DNA from: Hanleya hanleyi
Taxonomy: Eukaryota; Mollusca; Polyplacophora; Lepidopleurida; Hanleyidae
Direction of reading: 5' to 3'
DNA: 64,000 nt
Assembly: GCA_036873755.1 (NCBI GenBank)
Contig: JAVTVY010057121.1
Span: 124,001 to 188,000 of the forward strand
The notes under the pieces are model-generated. The model saw only the letters and a program-made list of their open reading frames with translations, was not told the DNA's origin and searched no databases. Below are positions 21,336-32,999 of this stretch, piece by piece. A program made the position numbers and the translations under genes. The first letter of the stretch is position 1, and each line of letters opens with the position of its first letter.

Positions 21336-23640
21336 GATGCACTCTATGGAGAAGGGCCTCGTGAGGCACAAAGTGAAATTTTTTGTTGTTGTTTATCTGC
21401 AAATCCGCTCAACTCGATGGGTATCTTTCACTTGTTCTCACAGTTGCCTGGCCTGTGTGATATTGGGTGGTCGAAGCCTACGTATAGTTTTTTTCAATAA
21501 ATTATGGAAATTAATATAAACATATATACAGATATTTTTTTAAATAGATTTTTTATAAGTGTATTTCTCTTTCATCTTTGGCTCAATTAAAGTCATTCTC
21601 TAAAGTGTGAAGCCGAGTTAATACAGTTTTTAATTATCTACCAAACCCTGTCCTCTATGACATAGAATAAAAGAGAAGTTGGGAATAGAACCGCTCAACA
21701 CAGTCATTTCTAAACATCAAGTTGTACATAAGTATTTTTACTTACTCTGTACAAGCTGAGGGCATTTTTGTGGCTTTTGAAAATTTTGAGATTTTTGCGA
21801 GTCTGTCCATATTTAACTAAGCGACGTCCAAGCGAGCTAATGTACGCGCGTTATATTCATATCAAGTATGGTGCGGCTTGTGTTCAATGAGGCTTGGAAT
21901 GTTTATACAATTAATTTTCTTCTCACTGTTACACAATAAATATTTGCTGCGTGGAATCCAGTCATTTGTTCCATAGGGGCAATATCCTCATCAGCCATCA
22001 CCATTCAATGTGAATGTGATACATGTACAAGTCCATGGTCATTGATACAGTAAGGTGAAGGCGAAGGTGACCTGTAACACCAGTATACAAAATTATATCG
22101 AGTGCATTGAATCCTCATCATATGATGTTGGGACAGATCAGAACGAAGTGTCGGTAAAATCAGGTGTGTTTTGAAGAGCATTCTCTCATCAATGATGATG
22201 CTATACTGTACACATACAAAATATGAAGTGTTGCTGTGTTGGGCCTATAGCACAAAATCACAAGCAAGTTGGTACAACTAGGCACACGGTGTCTCATTTC
22301 TGCCGCTAACGTGTCGATTTGGGTGAGGGGATTTGGGTGAGGGGATCCTCTCAGGGGGAGGTGGGGGTGGGATGGGGCCTAATGTCTCAAGCACTTTTCC
22401 AGGTTTTCCATCAATATACTCTATTCCACACCCCAATATTTCAAGCACGTCAAATCAAACAAAAATTATTTGCTGGGAATGTGACTTTCACATCCCTGTC
22501 TGGACATGCTAGTGAGGAACCCTCAATCCCAGATTAAGTACCATTGATGAAGCTAACGTCCAACAAATGCAAAATTGAGCTTGGCATCCGGCCGTATGTT
22601 ATTCAGTGATGTATTACGCTACGGACCCTGTTGCCTCGACGTAGGTCTTTGCGCTCATCCAGCGCTTGTTAGGTAAATATTTCGCCATGATCTAAAAGAA
22701 ATGTTTTTTCAGACTATACCTTTCTGAAATGGGCATCTCTTCGGCTTTAATAATCACTAACCAGAATGAAAATCGGATAGATATTGGCAGCGTCTTTCTC
22801 GAATATAGTTTGTTATGTGTGCAGTTTTCATTGAGTTAACATTTGTAAGTAGCTTGAGCCGACCTCGCTTGACGTCACTATCCAGTGCCGCCTGCAAAAC
22901 AGCAGGATTCATGAAAAGTGTGTAAAGCGTTTGGAGAAAGAGAAGAAACAGGTCTTGAAATCTTGACAAATTCTGCATAGAGAAAATTTATGTCAAAATT
23001 GATGCTCGGTTGCACACATTGGGACATCTAAACGCTGTTAGTACGTGGTGATACCGAATTTCACATAAATAGTGTTCATAGGAAACTCAAGTCTATAAAA
23101 AAATACATCTGAAGAATGATTTCCTTCATACGCGATAAAACTGAAGAAAGTTTCATGGCTTCTGAAATTAACATACGAGTGGCCTGTTTAATTAAACACT
23201 GATATTATAGATACACTAAACAGACAGTCAAACCTAATTAAATTTTCCAGAATTAGTTTCATATGAAAGATGTTAAACTTGTTACTCTTATTGCCCATAT
23301 ATAAACGAATGATTCTCGTATAGATAATGTATCGAGGAGGGGAAGGCGGAGGGGGGGGGGGGGCGTTCAGGGGGGGCGGGCGTACCCACCCTTTTGACAA
23401 AAGTGCCCTTTCTCCTTTAAAAAAAAATGATAGAAATATTAGAAATAAATGAAAGAGAAAATGAAAGCAGTGACAAGCATACTGCTCACATTTGCCAGAC
23501 GTATACCTACTTCTGTTTCTATGCCGTCACTGCCTTTCACTGTGACATTACATATAATCTAACAATTACCAATCGGTTTTTCAAGGTACACCACAACGAA
23601 ACACATACCTCCATTCAACTCAGTTGAATAGAGAGAGAGA
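21336..23640. other. No supported gene
   Basis: Only short unrecognised frames are present. There is a G-rich low-complexity tract at 22320-22375, and a run of 13 G followed by further G/C-rich sequence at 23345-23390. I see no repeat pairing elsewhere in the window except a weak match of 23270-23340 to duplication D near 3850. Confidence 0.45.
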
Positions 23641-23689
23641 GAAAAAAAAAGTGAAGTTTTAACGTCGCGTTCAGCAATATTTCAGCTAT

Positions 23690-23893
23690 ATTGCTAGGGA
23701 CCGTGTGGTCATGTCATCCAAGTTGCCACATGAACAGGTACAATAAAAGCGTACCTGAGATACAACACATATCACGAATCGCTCCATTCTTGCTATGTGC
23801 TTTAGAATAGGTTAACCAGAAGACTATACTGTGAAGTCATGTAGCTCTGTCAGTATGTCGGCACCTCTTCCCACTTCCCTTATATGCGTTGTA
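23690..23893 (+). repeat. Rep500 copy e, 3' part
   Basis: It begins inside the unit at 'gctagggaccgtgtggtcat' and runs to 'cttatatgcgttgtaat', followed head-to-tail by copy f. The partial-plus-full arrangement is like the pseudo-LTR tandem structure common in Penelope-like elements. Confidence 0.85.
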
Positions 23894-24410
23894 ATTTTTA
23901 CCTGTACATGGCGAGATTCTGCTGGTGGACGTTTCGTCTCCGAGGCCCGCATCCTGTACAGACGTTTTGGTCTTTGATACATGTTGGCACTGCGGGGAGT
24001 TGATGCTGGGTCGACATCGGGCCTTACAGACTAGTATTTTGTGTTAAATGCCGTCATTTTCATCTGACGTCGATACAGCTCACAAATCCCCAATGCGCGA
24101 GTTGTCACAGCGACACAGCTTACCAATTACCAATATACGAGTTGTCAGAGCATTTCCATCATAGCTCTCTAGATTTGTATCTAATACCGCTTATGCCGAT
24201 GCCAGGGGTCGTGTGATCATGTCATCCAAGTTGCCACATGAACAGGTACAATAAAAGCGTACCTGAGATACAATACATATCACGAATCGTTAGATTCTTG
24301 GGCTATGTGCTTCAGAATAGGTTAACCAGAAGACTATACTGTGAAGTCATGTGGCTCTGTCAGTATGTCGACACCTCTTCCCACTTCCCTTATATGCGTT
24401 GTAATACAGC
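23894..24410 (+). repeat. Rep500 copy f, full length
   Basis: A full unit of about 515 bp from 'ttacctgtacatggcgagat' to 'tatgcgttgtaat'. It contains both 40-bp sub-repeats ('cccaatgcgcgagttgtcac' and 'taccaatatacgagttgtca' types). It lies inside the LINE 3' UTR. Confidence 0.88.
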
Positions 24411-24503
24411 GACATACACACATTAAAACTTATACAACAAAGTGATTTCTCTCAAATAACCTAAGAAACAGTCTTCTTTCACCCGACTAAAAAGACCTTC
24501 TAA

Positions 24504-26261
24504 GGGGTCACGTCCAATCGATCGAGACGGTTTCTCGATAAACGAGTAAAACCGATAAATATCCCGTCTCGAAGGGTCCCGGTTTATCTCTATCGATTGT
24601 TGTCCCGGTTTGCTCCCGGTTTTCTCTCGAAGCGCAAGTCCATCTCGATCCTCCTCGAAATAACTCAACATGCTTCGAGAATGGAATCGAGATGTCATCA
24701 AATGAAAGTTTGAAGCATTCAGGAGGCGTATGCTTGATGTAAATATTGTCTGTCGGAGAGAGATTAATATCGGCGAATACATATGCATTTAAATGAATTA
24801 GACTGGACATGAATCATTTAATATTATTTTGTTATTCCGTCTAGAGATCTGTAGTCGCATACTTTCTCCGACAGCGCAATTCCTCTAAACGTTATGAATT
24901 ATTATTGAGTTATTCTGAACCTGTTTTTTTTTTAGAATTTGAATCACTTTATAAGATACGTCCATGCAGGAACTGCGAACTGAAATAAATTATGCAAGTC
25001 TAGGATAAAATTCTATATGTTCCTCTGAAAGTTGATCAGAATGGGATTTCCCCCGTATATTCGGAAATAAAGAGACTACGAAGATCACAGGAGCGTCCGG
25101 TAATTCACTGAAAACAGGAGAATATAAACATAAACGCTCGATCGAAGTTTTCGGGCAAACAAAACGCGGCATTGATTATAGTATGTAACCGTTGGTATAA
25201 AGCGTGATTGCCCTCTGAATTGGGCAGTAATTATACTGCCATTATTTGGTTAATTTCCTATATATATGAAATCGGCAAGAAATAATACAACGTGAGTAAA
25301 TTATCAAGCTCCCGCCAACAGTGCATGTTGTTTCAGTTTTTCTCATTCAAAATTAACCCCTGTCCCTTCGCTGTTGTTTCAAGCCGACGAACGGGTTTCC
25401 ACAGACCGACTGTGGTGTGAATTATCAACACCTCTAGTTCCGATTGCCAGTATTTCCGCTAACCGCTTCCAGGCAAGCTTATGTCAGAAATAAAGGTTGT
25501 TGATATAATCTCCTTATTTAAACTATATCACAATAGAGTAATTTTCAAAAAATGGAATCTGCAATGAATACTACCAAATTATAAAACATATTACACTCCG
25601 AGGTGACTCACCAGTCAAGCTCTTAACATAGCTTTCATTTTTCGGCTGAAACGATTCATGTTTTCTCAAAAAAAGAATATAGAACAATAATTAACGCATG
25701 CTTCCATACCATTATTATCCAGATCATTTCCAATTGATATCCTTTATTCCGCGACGGATACTTGTCAGATAAACAATCAGTTATCGATGTGAGAGCAGTT
25801 CACTAAATTATATATTCATAATTCATATATAGATAAATCAGAGTTTCCGTTCATTTGGATTCGCGAAACCTCAGGACATAGATATATCGAATAAACGATG
25901 AATAACATTGAAAACATCATAAAAAATTCGTTTTCTGAATTATATTTTGGCCGCGATATACGTAGGCGACGAGCATCCCTATAATATGTAACCAGAGCAA
26001 CACTCTAATAGCCCGAGAAGTTAAGATAGGCGAAATTAACGGCAACAAAACATTAACAAATTGAAACCGGGAAACTTCGAGATTATCGATCAATTTCGTA
26101 ACCATCTCGAAAACCGGGACGTTTCGATCGAGATAGAACCGGGAGCAAACCGGGAGTTGTCGTCAGGGGTCCCGGTTCTGCCCTCCCGGTTTCAGCCGAG
26201 AAATTTCTCGATCCATCTCGAAGGCATCGAGAAAGTGCCTCGATTAATTGGACGTGACCCC
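24504..26261. mobile_element. Harbinger-like non-autonomous element, TAA target duplication
   Basis: The element starts GGGGTCACGTCCAAT and ends in the exact reverse complement, ATTGGACGTGACCCC, with TAA directly outside both ends (24501-24503 and 26262-26264). The outer 190-220 bp at each end are longer imperfect inverted repeats rich in 'tcccggttt' and 'tctcga' motifs. The related LINE tail at 62299-62301 has a single uninterrupted TTA at the same point, which is an empty site. A 3-bp TWA duplication and G-rich termini fit PIF/Harbinger. The interior (24690-26045) has no recognisable transposase. Confidence 0.75.
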
Positions 26262-26299
26262 TAAAGTAGCTGCTTGATAAAAAGAATCTCTTACAATTT

Positions 26300-26890
26300 T
26301 CAAACCTATACAGTCGATAAGAATAGGTTTCCCTCTGAGATACTCGTGGCATGGAATACACCGTGAGACTGGCTCTTTTTTTTAGTAAATGTTCGTGAGT
26401 TAATCGTGTTAAATGATTCTGGCTGTTCAGATGAGTATAGCCTAGAGCGTTTTTGAGCTCATGAAGTTTATTATTCATAGCATCCCATAAAGATTGAAAT
26501 AGCTTTCTCACATAAGTACAGATAGATGTTCTGAAATCGCTATATGGGATTCCAACAGGATCAATCTCATCATCTAGAGTTGACTCAGTCACTTTATCAG
26601 TCTCAGTATTACCTTTTATGCCAACGTGACTAGGCAACCAACAAAACACAAGATCAATCTGTCGTCATATAACTGTAGAATATTCAAGATGGTGGGATGA
26701 GTTGAAGTTCTACTTCTAATCGATTGAAGGCATGACAGTGGATCTGGGAATTTCTCCCTTTTAGTGGACTCAATATCTTCCAAAGCCGACAGTATATAAT
26801 TTGCTTCTGCAGTGAATTTGGAACTTTTCACCATTAAGTCTATGCGAGAGCCATTGCTCCCATACGTCCACTTACAATCGAGAGACATTA
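26300..26890 (-). pseudogene. Non-LTR ORF2: RNase H domain and C-terminus, frameshifted
   Basis: RNase H removes the RNA strand during element copying in the I/Jockey-type LINEs that carry it. Here the first frame (26888 to 26616) keeps 'SKFTAEANYILSALEDIE' with its acidic residue and 'PDPLSCLQSI' with the second Asp. A shift near 26640 leads to 'FCWLPSHVGIKGNTETDK', which contains the GN-x-x-x-D end motif. The C-terminal 'LTHEHLLKK' is followed by another shift; the other frame gives 'CIPCHEYLRG', a remnant of the usual Cys-rich ending. The first catalytic Asp near 'YGSNGS' is changed. Confidence 0.8.
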
Positions 26891-27159
26891 ACTAGCATTG
26901 GTTTGGTGACGTCATTTCATGTTGGCCCACTTCAGTGATAGGAACGATAGAAATCTAATTATATGATGAATTGCAGCTCGCTGGTGCACTTTCACGAACT
27001 TATTTCACTGGGGTCAATGCTAATTTACAAGGAGTGAAAAGGCAGGTCCCTGGGTTGAGAGATATCTCTAATCATATATATATCTCTTGTACCAATACCG
27101 ACTTCCATTACTACTCCTTATACATATGCATCAGATAAAAAGCAAAAAAGTAACGTCAC

Positions 27160-28080
27160 CAAAAAAGTTCACCAAACGCTATATAGACGATCTTCTCGCT
27201 GTGGATAATCGCTATATAAATGACGCAGTGAAGGATATATATCCACCTTCACTGGATTTGAAGGAAACTACAGATAGCCCTACAGGCACATCTTATTTAG
27301 ATCTCTATCTCTATAAAATGAAGCGGGCATTCTCTCTCGTCGACTTTATGACAAAAGAGATGATTACAATTTCGACATCGTAAACTATCCCTTTCTGGAT
27401 AGTAATATTCCAGTGGGACCTGCATATGCGTATACATATCTCGCTTAGTAGCATTTGCTAGATCCTGTGTTAAATGTGATGATTTTAATCAACGTCACAA
27501 AACATTGTTGTAGAAACTTATAAAACAGGGCTATTCCACCAAGCGCCTCCACTCAAAGTTTCTCAAATTTGGCGATACATATCGCATGCTGATAGCAAAA
27601 TACGAGCGTAGCGTGCAAGATCTATGGCGTTACGTTTCGTAACTTGTGTCTAATTCCACATAACCCGGGGCTAGGGGCCGTATGAACCCATGTACTTCAA
27701 GATCCTCATGGCACTCATATGAACAGTCACAATCAAAGCGTGACCGAGATACATCATTCTTTAGATGACGACTTTACAACGAATATTATGGATTAAGAAT
27801 ACTGATCAGCGATACGATTTGATATTTTTGGAACATCATGATGTCTTGCCGGCATCATTGAAAACTGTTGACCGCTTCTCTCTTGCAGGAAACAACCCTA
27901 TGTTTATGTATACAATGATTGTCTTTTTGAATTTGGTGCTAATACTGTTATATGGAATATGGAATAGGTCTTTGGATTATGGACGCAGATATTCTCTAAT
28001 GGACGACGGCTGGATTATGAATGACGGACTAGACGCTTGTAACGATGACCAGACTGTGTCAAAGCCCTCATTCTTATTCT
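27160..28080 (+). mobile_element. Penelope-like element copy 2: RT C-terminus and 3' UTR
   Basis: The open part reads 'KRYIDDLLAVDNRYINDAVK', with the palm Asp pair, then 'TSYLDLYLYKMK'. A one-base loss near 27320 then shifts the frame away from the 'YDKRDDYNFDIVN' form. The RT ends near 27640, and 27660-28050 is the 3' UTR ('ggggctaggggccgtatgaa', 'cttgcaggaaacaaccctat', 'gacggactagacgcttgtaa'). The 105-residue frame at 27765-28082 lies wholly in this UTR and is not a gene. Confidence 0.82.
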
Positions 28081-28089
28081 AGGTCATTC

Positions 28090-28850
28090 TCACCAAGTAA
28101 ACCATACCAATATAATCGTTAATGTCAGGTGTGTGTGCGGGCGGGGGAGGGGGGTCATTTAACTCTGCTAAAGTGTGTCGGGCCCCACTCCGATTTTTTT
28201 TAGGTGATCTTATTCGACGGGTAAATGAGCCGGGACTATATTTAGGAAATCTCAGTTTCCTGCTCTACCTTTTCAGCAAATATAGTAATGTTTCATTCAA
28301 GTATTGAGTTGGGCGGATTAGGGGGAGGGGTATTTAAACTCCACTAGTGAGCGTCGGGTCCCTTTTCGATTTTCTTTGAACTTATTTTTTACTATGGATA
28401 AATGGTCCGGGATTATATTTAAGAAATTTTAGTTTTCTACTCTAAGGTTTGTTTACTCTTCTCAGCTGATATATTAACGTTTTATTCCAGTATTGATTTG
28501 GGCGGGATAGGGGGAGGGGTCATTCAACTCCACTACAGAGTGCCGGACCCTTTTCGATTTTATTCGAGCTGATATTATTCCCCGGGGAAATGGTCCGGGA
28601 TTATTTGTAGAAACTTTCAGTTTTCTATTCTAAGGTTTATATATTTTTCAGTTAACATGATAACGTTTTATTCCAGTATTGAGTTGGGTAGGGTATGGAG
28701 AGGGAACATTTCACTCTACTACAGTGTGCCGGTACCCTTTTCGATTTTCTTTCAGCTGATTTTATTCCATGGGGAAATGGTTCTGCGTTATTTGTAGGAA
28801 CTCTCAGTTTCATACTCTGAGGTATAAAAAGTTTTTTATAGTAAAAAATA
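28090..28850. repeat. Satellite, four units of about 187 bp
   Basis: Units begin near 28139, 28311, 28500 and 28685, each with a 'gggcgggataggggga'-type G-rich head, then 'caactccactac', 'cccttttcgatttt', 'aaatggtccgggattat' and 'ttttattccagtattga'. Identity rises toward the middle units. The array begins directly after the PLE 3' UTR. Confidence 0.88.
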
Positions 28851-29214
28851 ATTGATGTATTCTAGCATTTTATCTGGAAAGCGGACAAGAACTCAGTTTG
28901 TTTCATACCGAGATATAACATATCATTATTTCACTTGAAACATGGTATTGTACTATCTCAGGCACGTTTAGAAAACTTTTTTTGAAGAAATTGGTGACAT
29001 AAGTCACAGAACCGTTAACAAGTCACACAACCCCCTTCTTATGCGGACATTATCAACAGCTGCTTTATGACGTCATAAATCCAAAATGGCTGATCTTGAA
29101 TCTGTGAAAATCTGGTTAAACGTGACCGATAACATGTTCTTTCGAATCCATGCTCTTAAAATGAGTCCGAGGCGGGGCCATTTTGGACCCTTATTGCACC
29201 TTGTCCTTTACAGG

Positions 29215-30170
29215 TCTGAGTGGATCGCAATGTTATATTCGCCCACGTCGCCAGATGTGATATAAATTCCACCCGACAAATTGTTTTTCTGAATAAAAAT
29301 CAGAATATTAGTATTTATCCCCATGACTTGATATTACACCTGTTACATTATTGTACGTTTAGATGATGAACCCGAAACTGGCCATAGTATTCAATAAATA
29401 TATATAATATAATGCAATAAAACGACTGGTAGTAAATCAGGAAAAAGATTTACACCTCAAATGTTTATGGGACAAAAATATTCACTGGATTTTCCTGTCA
29501 ATAACAGTTCGGATTATATATTGGATACCAGATCTCCATCTTATGGTATGCATGTTGATAATGTGGAATACCATGTAGGCATCAGAATAAATGCAGCAAC
29601 TGTCATGTCTACTCATGGACGCCGTACACACCAATAGCAAGTATCTTTTTTGATGTAATGGGCAACAAATAATTTAAAGAATGTTGTTTCCCACTTTTGA
29701 TTTCAAGTATGTTTGGAATGCATAGTTGATATTACTTCGTGGCGGCCAGCTCACAGATCCAATAGCTGTGTTGTGCCGCACAATGAATACCTGGATGTTG
29801 GCTGTTTGGGAATTTTGTGGGGAGCGACTTATCTTGTCGGGACGGGAGTCACATTTCTGGCGCTATAAACTTCTGATAAAACTGATTATCATATAGACAA
29901 TGAAATTTGCACTCATATGATCAATGAAAATATATTCTTGACTCATCCTTACGGCTAAACAGCATAAATGAACAGTTCGCGTGTATTGCAGCGTTATATT
30001 AGCTCACGTTCCCGAGGTAATACAGATTTCATTTGACAACTTGTGTTTCTCAATATTAAGTAGAAATTAGTAATCATTCCCAGGACTTGATGTTGCATTG
30101 CACTCGCAGTATCGTGTTTCAGTTGATAGAGCTGGAAAATTGCCGAGGCCTTTGATAACTATACAGTTTG
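29215..30170. repeat. Fragments of duplication D
   Basis: 29215-29640 matches about 3985-4460 and 13850-14230 ('gcccacgtcgcc', 'attacacctgttacattatt'). 29880-30170 independently matches about 3880-4110 ('atatagacaatg', 'gaggtaatacagatttcatt'). The two pieces overlap the same part of block D, so the ancestor was locally repeated. The plus frame at 30365-30547 is unrecognised. Confidence 0.6.
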
Positions 30171-30591
30171 CACAGAGTTTTGAATGCGATGAAACACTCC
30201 ACACACTCAGTGGTAGGATGAGAACAATACATTTCACCCACGATGTATCCAAATACCCATTACGTTTTTATGCCAATAAAAGTGCAAACTTTTTCTAGAA
30301 TATTAGGTCTTTGACTTTTCTCAATCATATCTTATCTACCATCTAAGGAAAATCGGTTAACAGCATGGGAATAAATTCAGCAATGGCGACCATATTCTGT
30401 GTGATGTTGCTCGCCTGCAGTATAAGCTGGCATAAGACCACTATTAAAAATAGTCCCGATCCGTTGACCCCTTTAGGCAACCTCTCCAAAAGAAGAGAAT
30501 TGTTTTTTGCTCTGCCTCTGTTGCGAAGAATAATCGAAACCCAGTAAAAGGGGTTTTGAGTACGACATGTGTTCAGCTTCGCTCAATATTC

Positions 30592-30955
30592 TTGCCGAAA
30601 TATGGAAGTGTAGACTGAGATAGGAAATCGGCGAGGTATCATTACGTTAACATGCTCGTCGATGTAAATTGTAATAGTTCAATTTTAACTCCTGGCCTAA
30701 TACGGTGTTGCTCAGGGAGACTATATGAGTGCCTGTGCACCGCTTTCTCTATGCAGAAAAAAGGCCAAAAGTATGGCGTCATTTTGTACGAGCGCGCATA
30801 ACTAAAATCGAGTTGAGCAACACCTGTCAATATGATTGTCAGGATGTAGCACTTGAACTGAAGAATTTCTTGCCAAAATGTGGAAGTGTAGACTGAGATA
30901 GGAATTCGGCGAGGTACCATTACGTTAACATGGTCGTCAATGTAAATTGTAATAG
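30592..30955. repeat. 85-bp direct repeat pair
   Basis: 30592-30680 and 30866-30955 share 'ggaagtgtagactgagatag', 'ggcgaggta' and 'cattacgttaacatg'. The spacer contains an inverted pair, 'ggtgttgctca' and 'tgagcaacacc'. No gene. 30960-31450 shows nothing recognisable. Confidence 0.75.
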
Positions 30956-31455
30956 TGGTCTTAGGTCAGCTGATCACTGGAGCAGCAAACCAAGAAAAGA
31001 TCTTGCTCGCAACCGACAAGTATAAAAGTTACTCGGTCCAATTTGTATCGTATCGGCGTGGTCATGTCTTCGTGTTCCAGCATTTTCCTTGATGAATTGT
31101 CGTATTGAGAAAGTATATTCAAAATACCGATGTGAAGAGACTTCAGGTTGGTGTCCGCATATAGGTTCGATTTGAATTAGTTGATCCATTTCATATTCGG
31201 TCCTGAAGAATAAGGGTAGCCAGTAATAGAAAGACTCCTTCCACCCAGAGAATTACGAGTGGATGCCATTGGGACCCCTGCACAATTTGGTCTACGTAAC
31301 ATGTGTATACCCGAGTTAAAAATAGCGTCACGAAATTTCGTCAAAATAGACTAAAGTGCTTCCGATATTCGAAGGAAAGTCCTGTTCCAAATAAACATAG
31401 TAAAACTGGCGAAAGTCAGCAGTTTTTGACACGTCTCCAGCGTGCAGCCAGTGCA

Positions 31456-31619
31456 ACACTGTTAAAAGGATTTTGTCAATTTGACCATAACTTTCATGGT
31501 TCAGACGCGACAGACCATAAATTTTCTGGTCAAATCGCTGTTTGACCATGTCAGTGATTGTTCGTCTGACCACAACTGATATGGTCTGTCGCGTCTGTAC
31601 CATATCGTTCTAACAGTGT
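31456..31619. mobile_element. Foldback MITE, family with 49376-49582
   Basis: It starts 'acactgttaaaagga' and ends 'cgttctaacagtgt', an inverted terminal pair. Most of the interior is palindromic, built on 'gaccat/atggtc' ('cagacgcgacagaccat' and its complement 'atggtctgtcgcgtctg'). No target duplication is clear. Frames on both strands are products of the palindrome. Confidence 0.75.
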
Positions 31620-31962
31620 GGCTTGTATAATCATACTCGGTTCGGGTACGTTTTGTTATCACGCAGAAACCCAAGAATTTTCTTGCACGAGGGGAAGCGA
31701 TGGAACACGAAAGAATGCAAACAGATCAAGGTTACACAGGCAAAGCTGAACATCGCGCGAATCATATTTGAGCTGACATGCGTCACACATGGGCTTCTTT
31801 CCTAGCATCAGACATGTGTTTGAGAAATTTATTGTGTAAAAACAAATGCGTATATAGTACAACCTGCATAAGTGAGTGAAGTGATGTCTGACATGCATGG
31901 CTTTTGTAGTTGTTACTTTTGCCATACCTAATATCAAACTAATATGAGATACATGCCTTGGA

Positions 31963-32000
31963 TAGCACGCATGTGATACATATGATTCACATGCGTGCTA
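31963..32000. other. 38-bp near-perfect palindrome
   Basis: 'tagcacgcatgtga' and 'tcacatgcgtgcta' form 14 perfect pairs around a 10-nt loop containing 'catatg'. It could form a hairpin or cruciform or be a dimer binding site. No element borders were found around it. Confidence 0.6.
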
Positions 32001-32509
32001 CTCATAAATTCTTCCACATGACATTCACGCATGTTGTATTAGTGCCAGTGTTCTTTTTGGTAATCGTAACCACCGAGGCAGAGGCAAACTGTGTGGGTTC
32101 TTTTAAAATTTCATACCTGCATGTATAGATGGGATAACAAATCATACTTTATTCATGAAGTTTACTTGCCACTTTATACAACCTCATCTACATCCGCGAG
32201 TTATACTCAGAGATTTTGGAAGAGTCTCAGGGGGATATTGTGGTAAAGGTATATTGTCAATTGACAGACTTTTGTTACGATGTACGGAAAAATACTCGAT
32301 GGTAACCATACCAAAGGACCAGGTACAGTTTGGAGTGCTAAAATGAAATCTAACGTGCGAAAGAAAATTTTCAGATAGCTGGAAGTATATTATCTTGTAT
32401 GTTCTGCGTATTTTGGGGGGGGGGGGTTGAATAGCAGTGTCTTGAAGTAAAATCATCTCTATTTTGCGGTGCAAGTAGCGCACTTTTCTGCTCGTAAACA
32501 TATGAAGTC

Positions 32510-32981
32510 TGTACCCCCTTTACAAAAAATGGAGAGCTGAACCTTCTTGACTTTATATTTTATCATATTAGGGTCATTTTGAGTCTATTTGCATAACCCC
32601 CCGAGCAGAGGATCATGGGTAAATTCAAGATGGCGGCCACTTGGGGCACCAGAAAAGTGATGTTTTTGTCATATTTCCTCAAAATTTATGCTTTTCCGCC
32701 ACGAAGTTTTTTTGCGAAGAAAGTGCATAAATAAAAAATTCGAAAAATCCGGCCGAAAAATCGACCAAAAAGTGCCGTTTTGAAAATAACGTCACTGTGA
32801 CGTCAGCAAAGCGGCCATCTTGAATCTTTTACATTTTCTGGTAGATCTTGTTCCAAGGGCTTACTGTGCTAAGTTTCAGCCCCCCCTCGCTCAAGGGGTC
32901 AGAAATATGATTAGAGGGGGGCATTTCGTCCCCCCCCCAGGCCAGGATACGTTCCAAAAAGCCCATGCCAGATAGGGTTAA
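32510..32981 (-). mobile_element. piggyBac-like MITE, truncated copy
   Basis: The right edge 'gccagataggg' followed by TTAA (32978-32981) is the complement of the family start 'ccctatctggc'. The body matches 38595-39151 in reverse ('gcagaggatcatgggtaaat', 'gacgtcagcaaagcggccat'). The other terminus is not found near 32510, so the copy is truncated there. Poly-G and poly-C runs occur at 32415 and 32930. Confidence 0.75.
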
Positions 32982-32999
32982 TAGTTATAGGTCTTTTGG

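Larger units (their letters stand above)
23640..26890 (-). mobile_element. 3' end of a non-LTR retrotransposon, nested
   Basis: On the minus strand the fragment reads RNase H remnant (26890-26340), 3' UTR (26340-26262, continuing at 24503-24411) and the tail 'atatagctgaaatattgctg' followed by a (tc)n stretch at 23690-23640. Two later insertions, a Harbinger-like element and Rep500, separate the parts. A second copy of the same 3' end, uninterrupted, lies at 62125-62490 on the plus strand. 5' truncation is usual for LINE copies. Confidence 0.8.

Noticed and set aside
27765..28082. 105-codon plus-strand gene
   Set aside because: The frame lies wholly in the Penelope-like 3' UTR, which recurs non-coding at 8826, 13396, 44565, 45312 and 50510.
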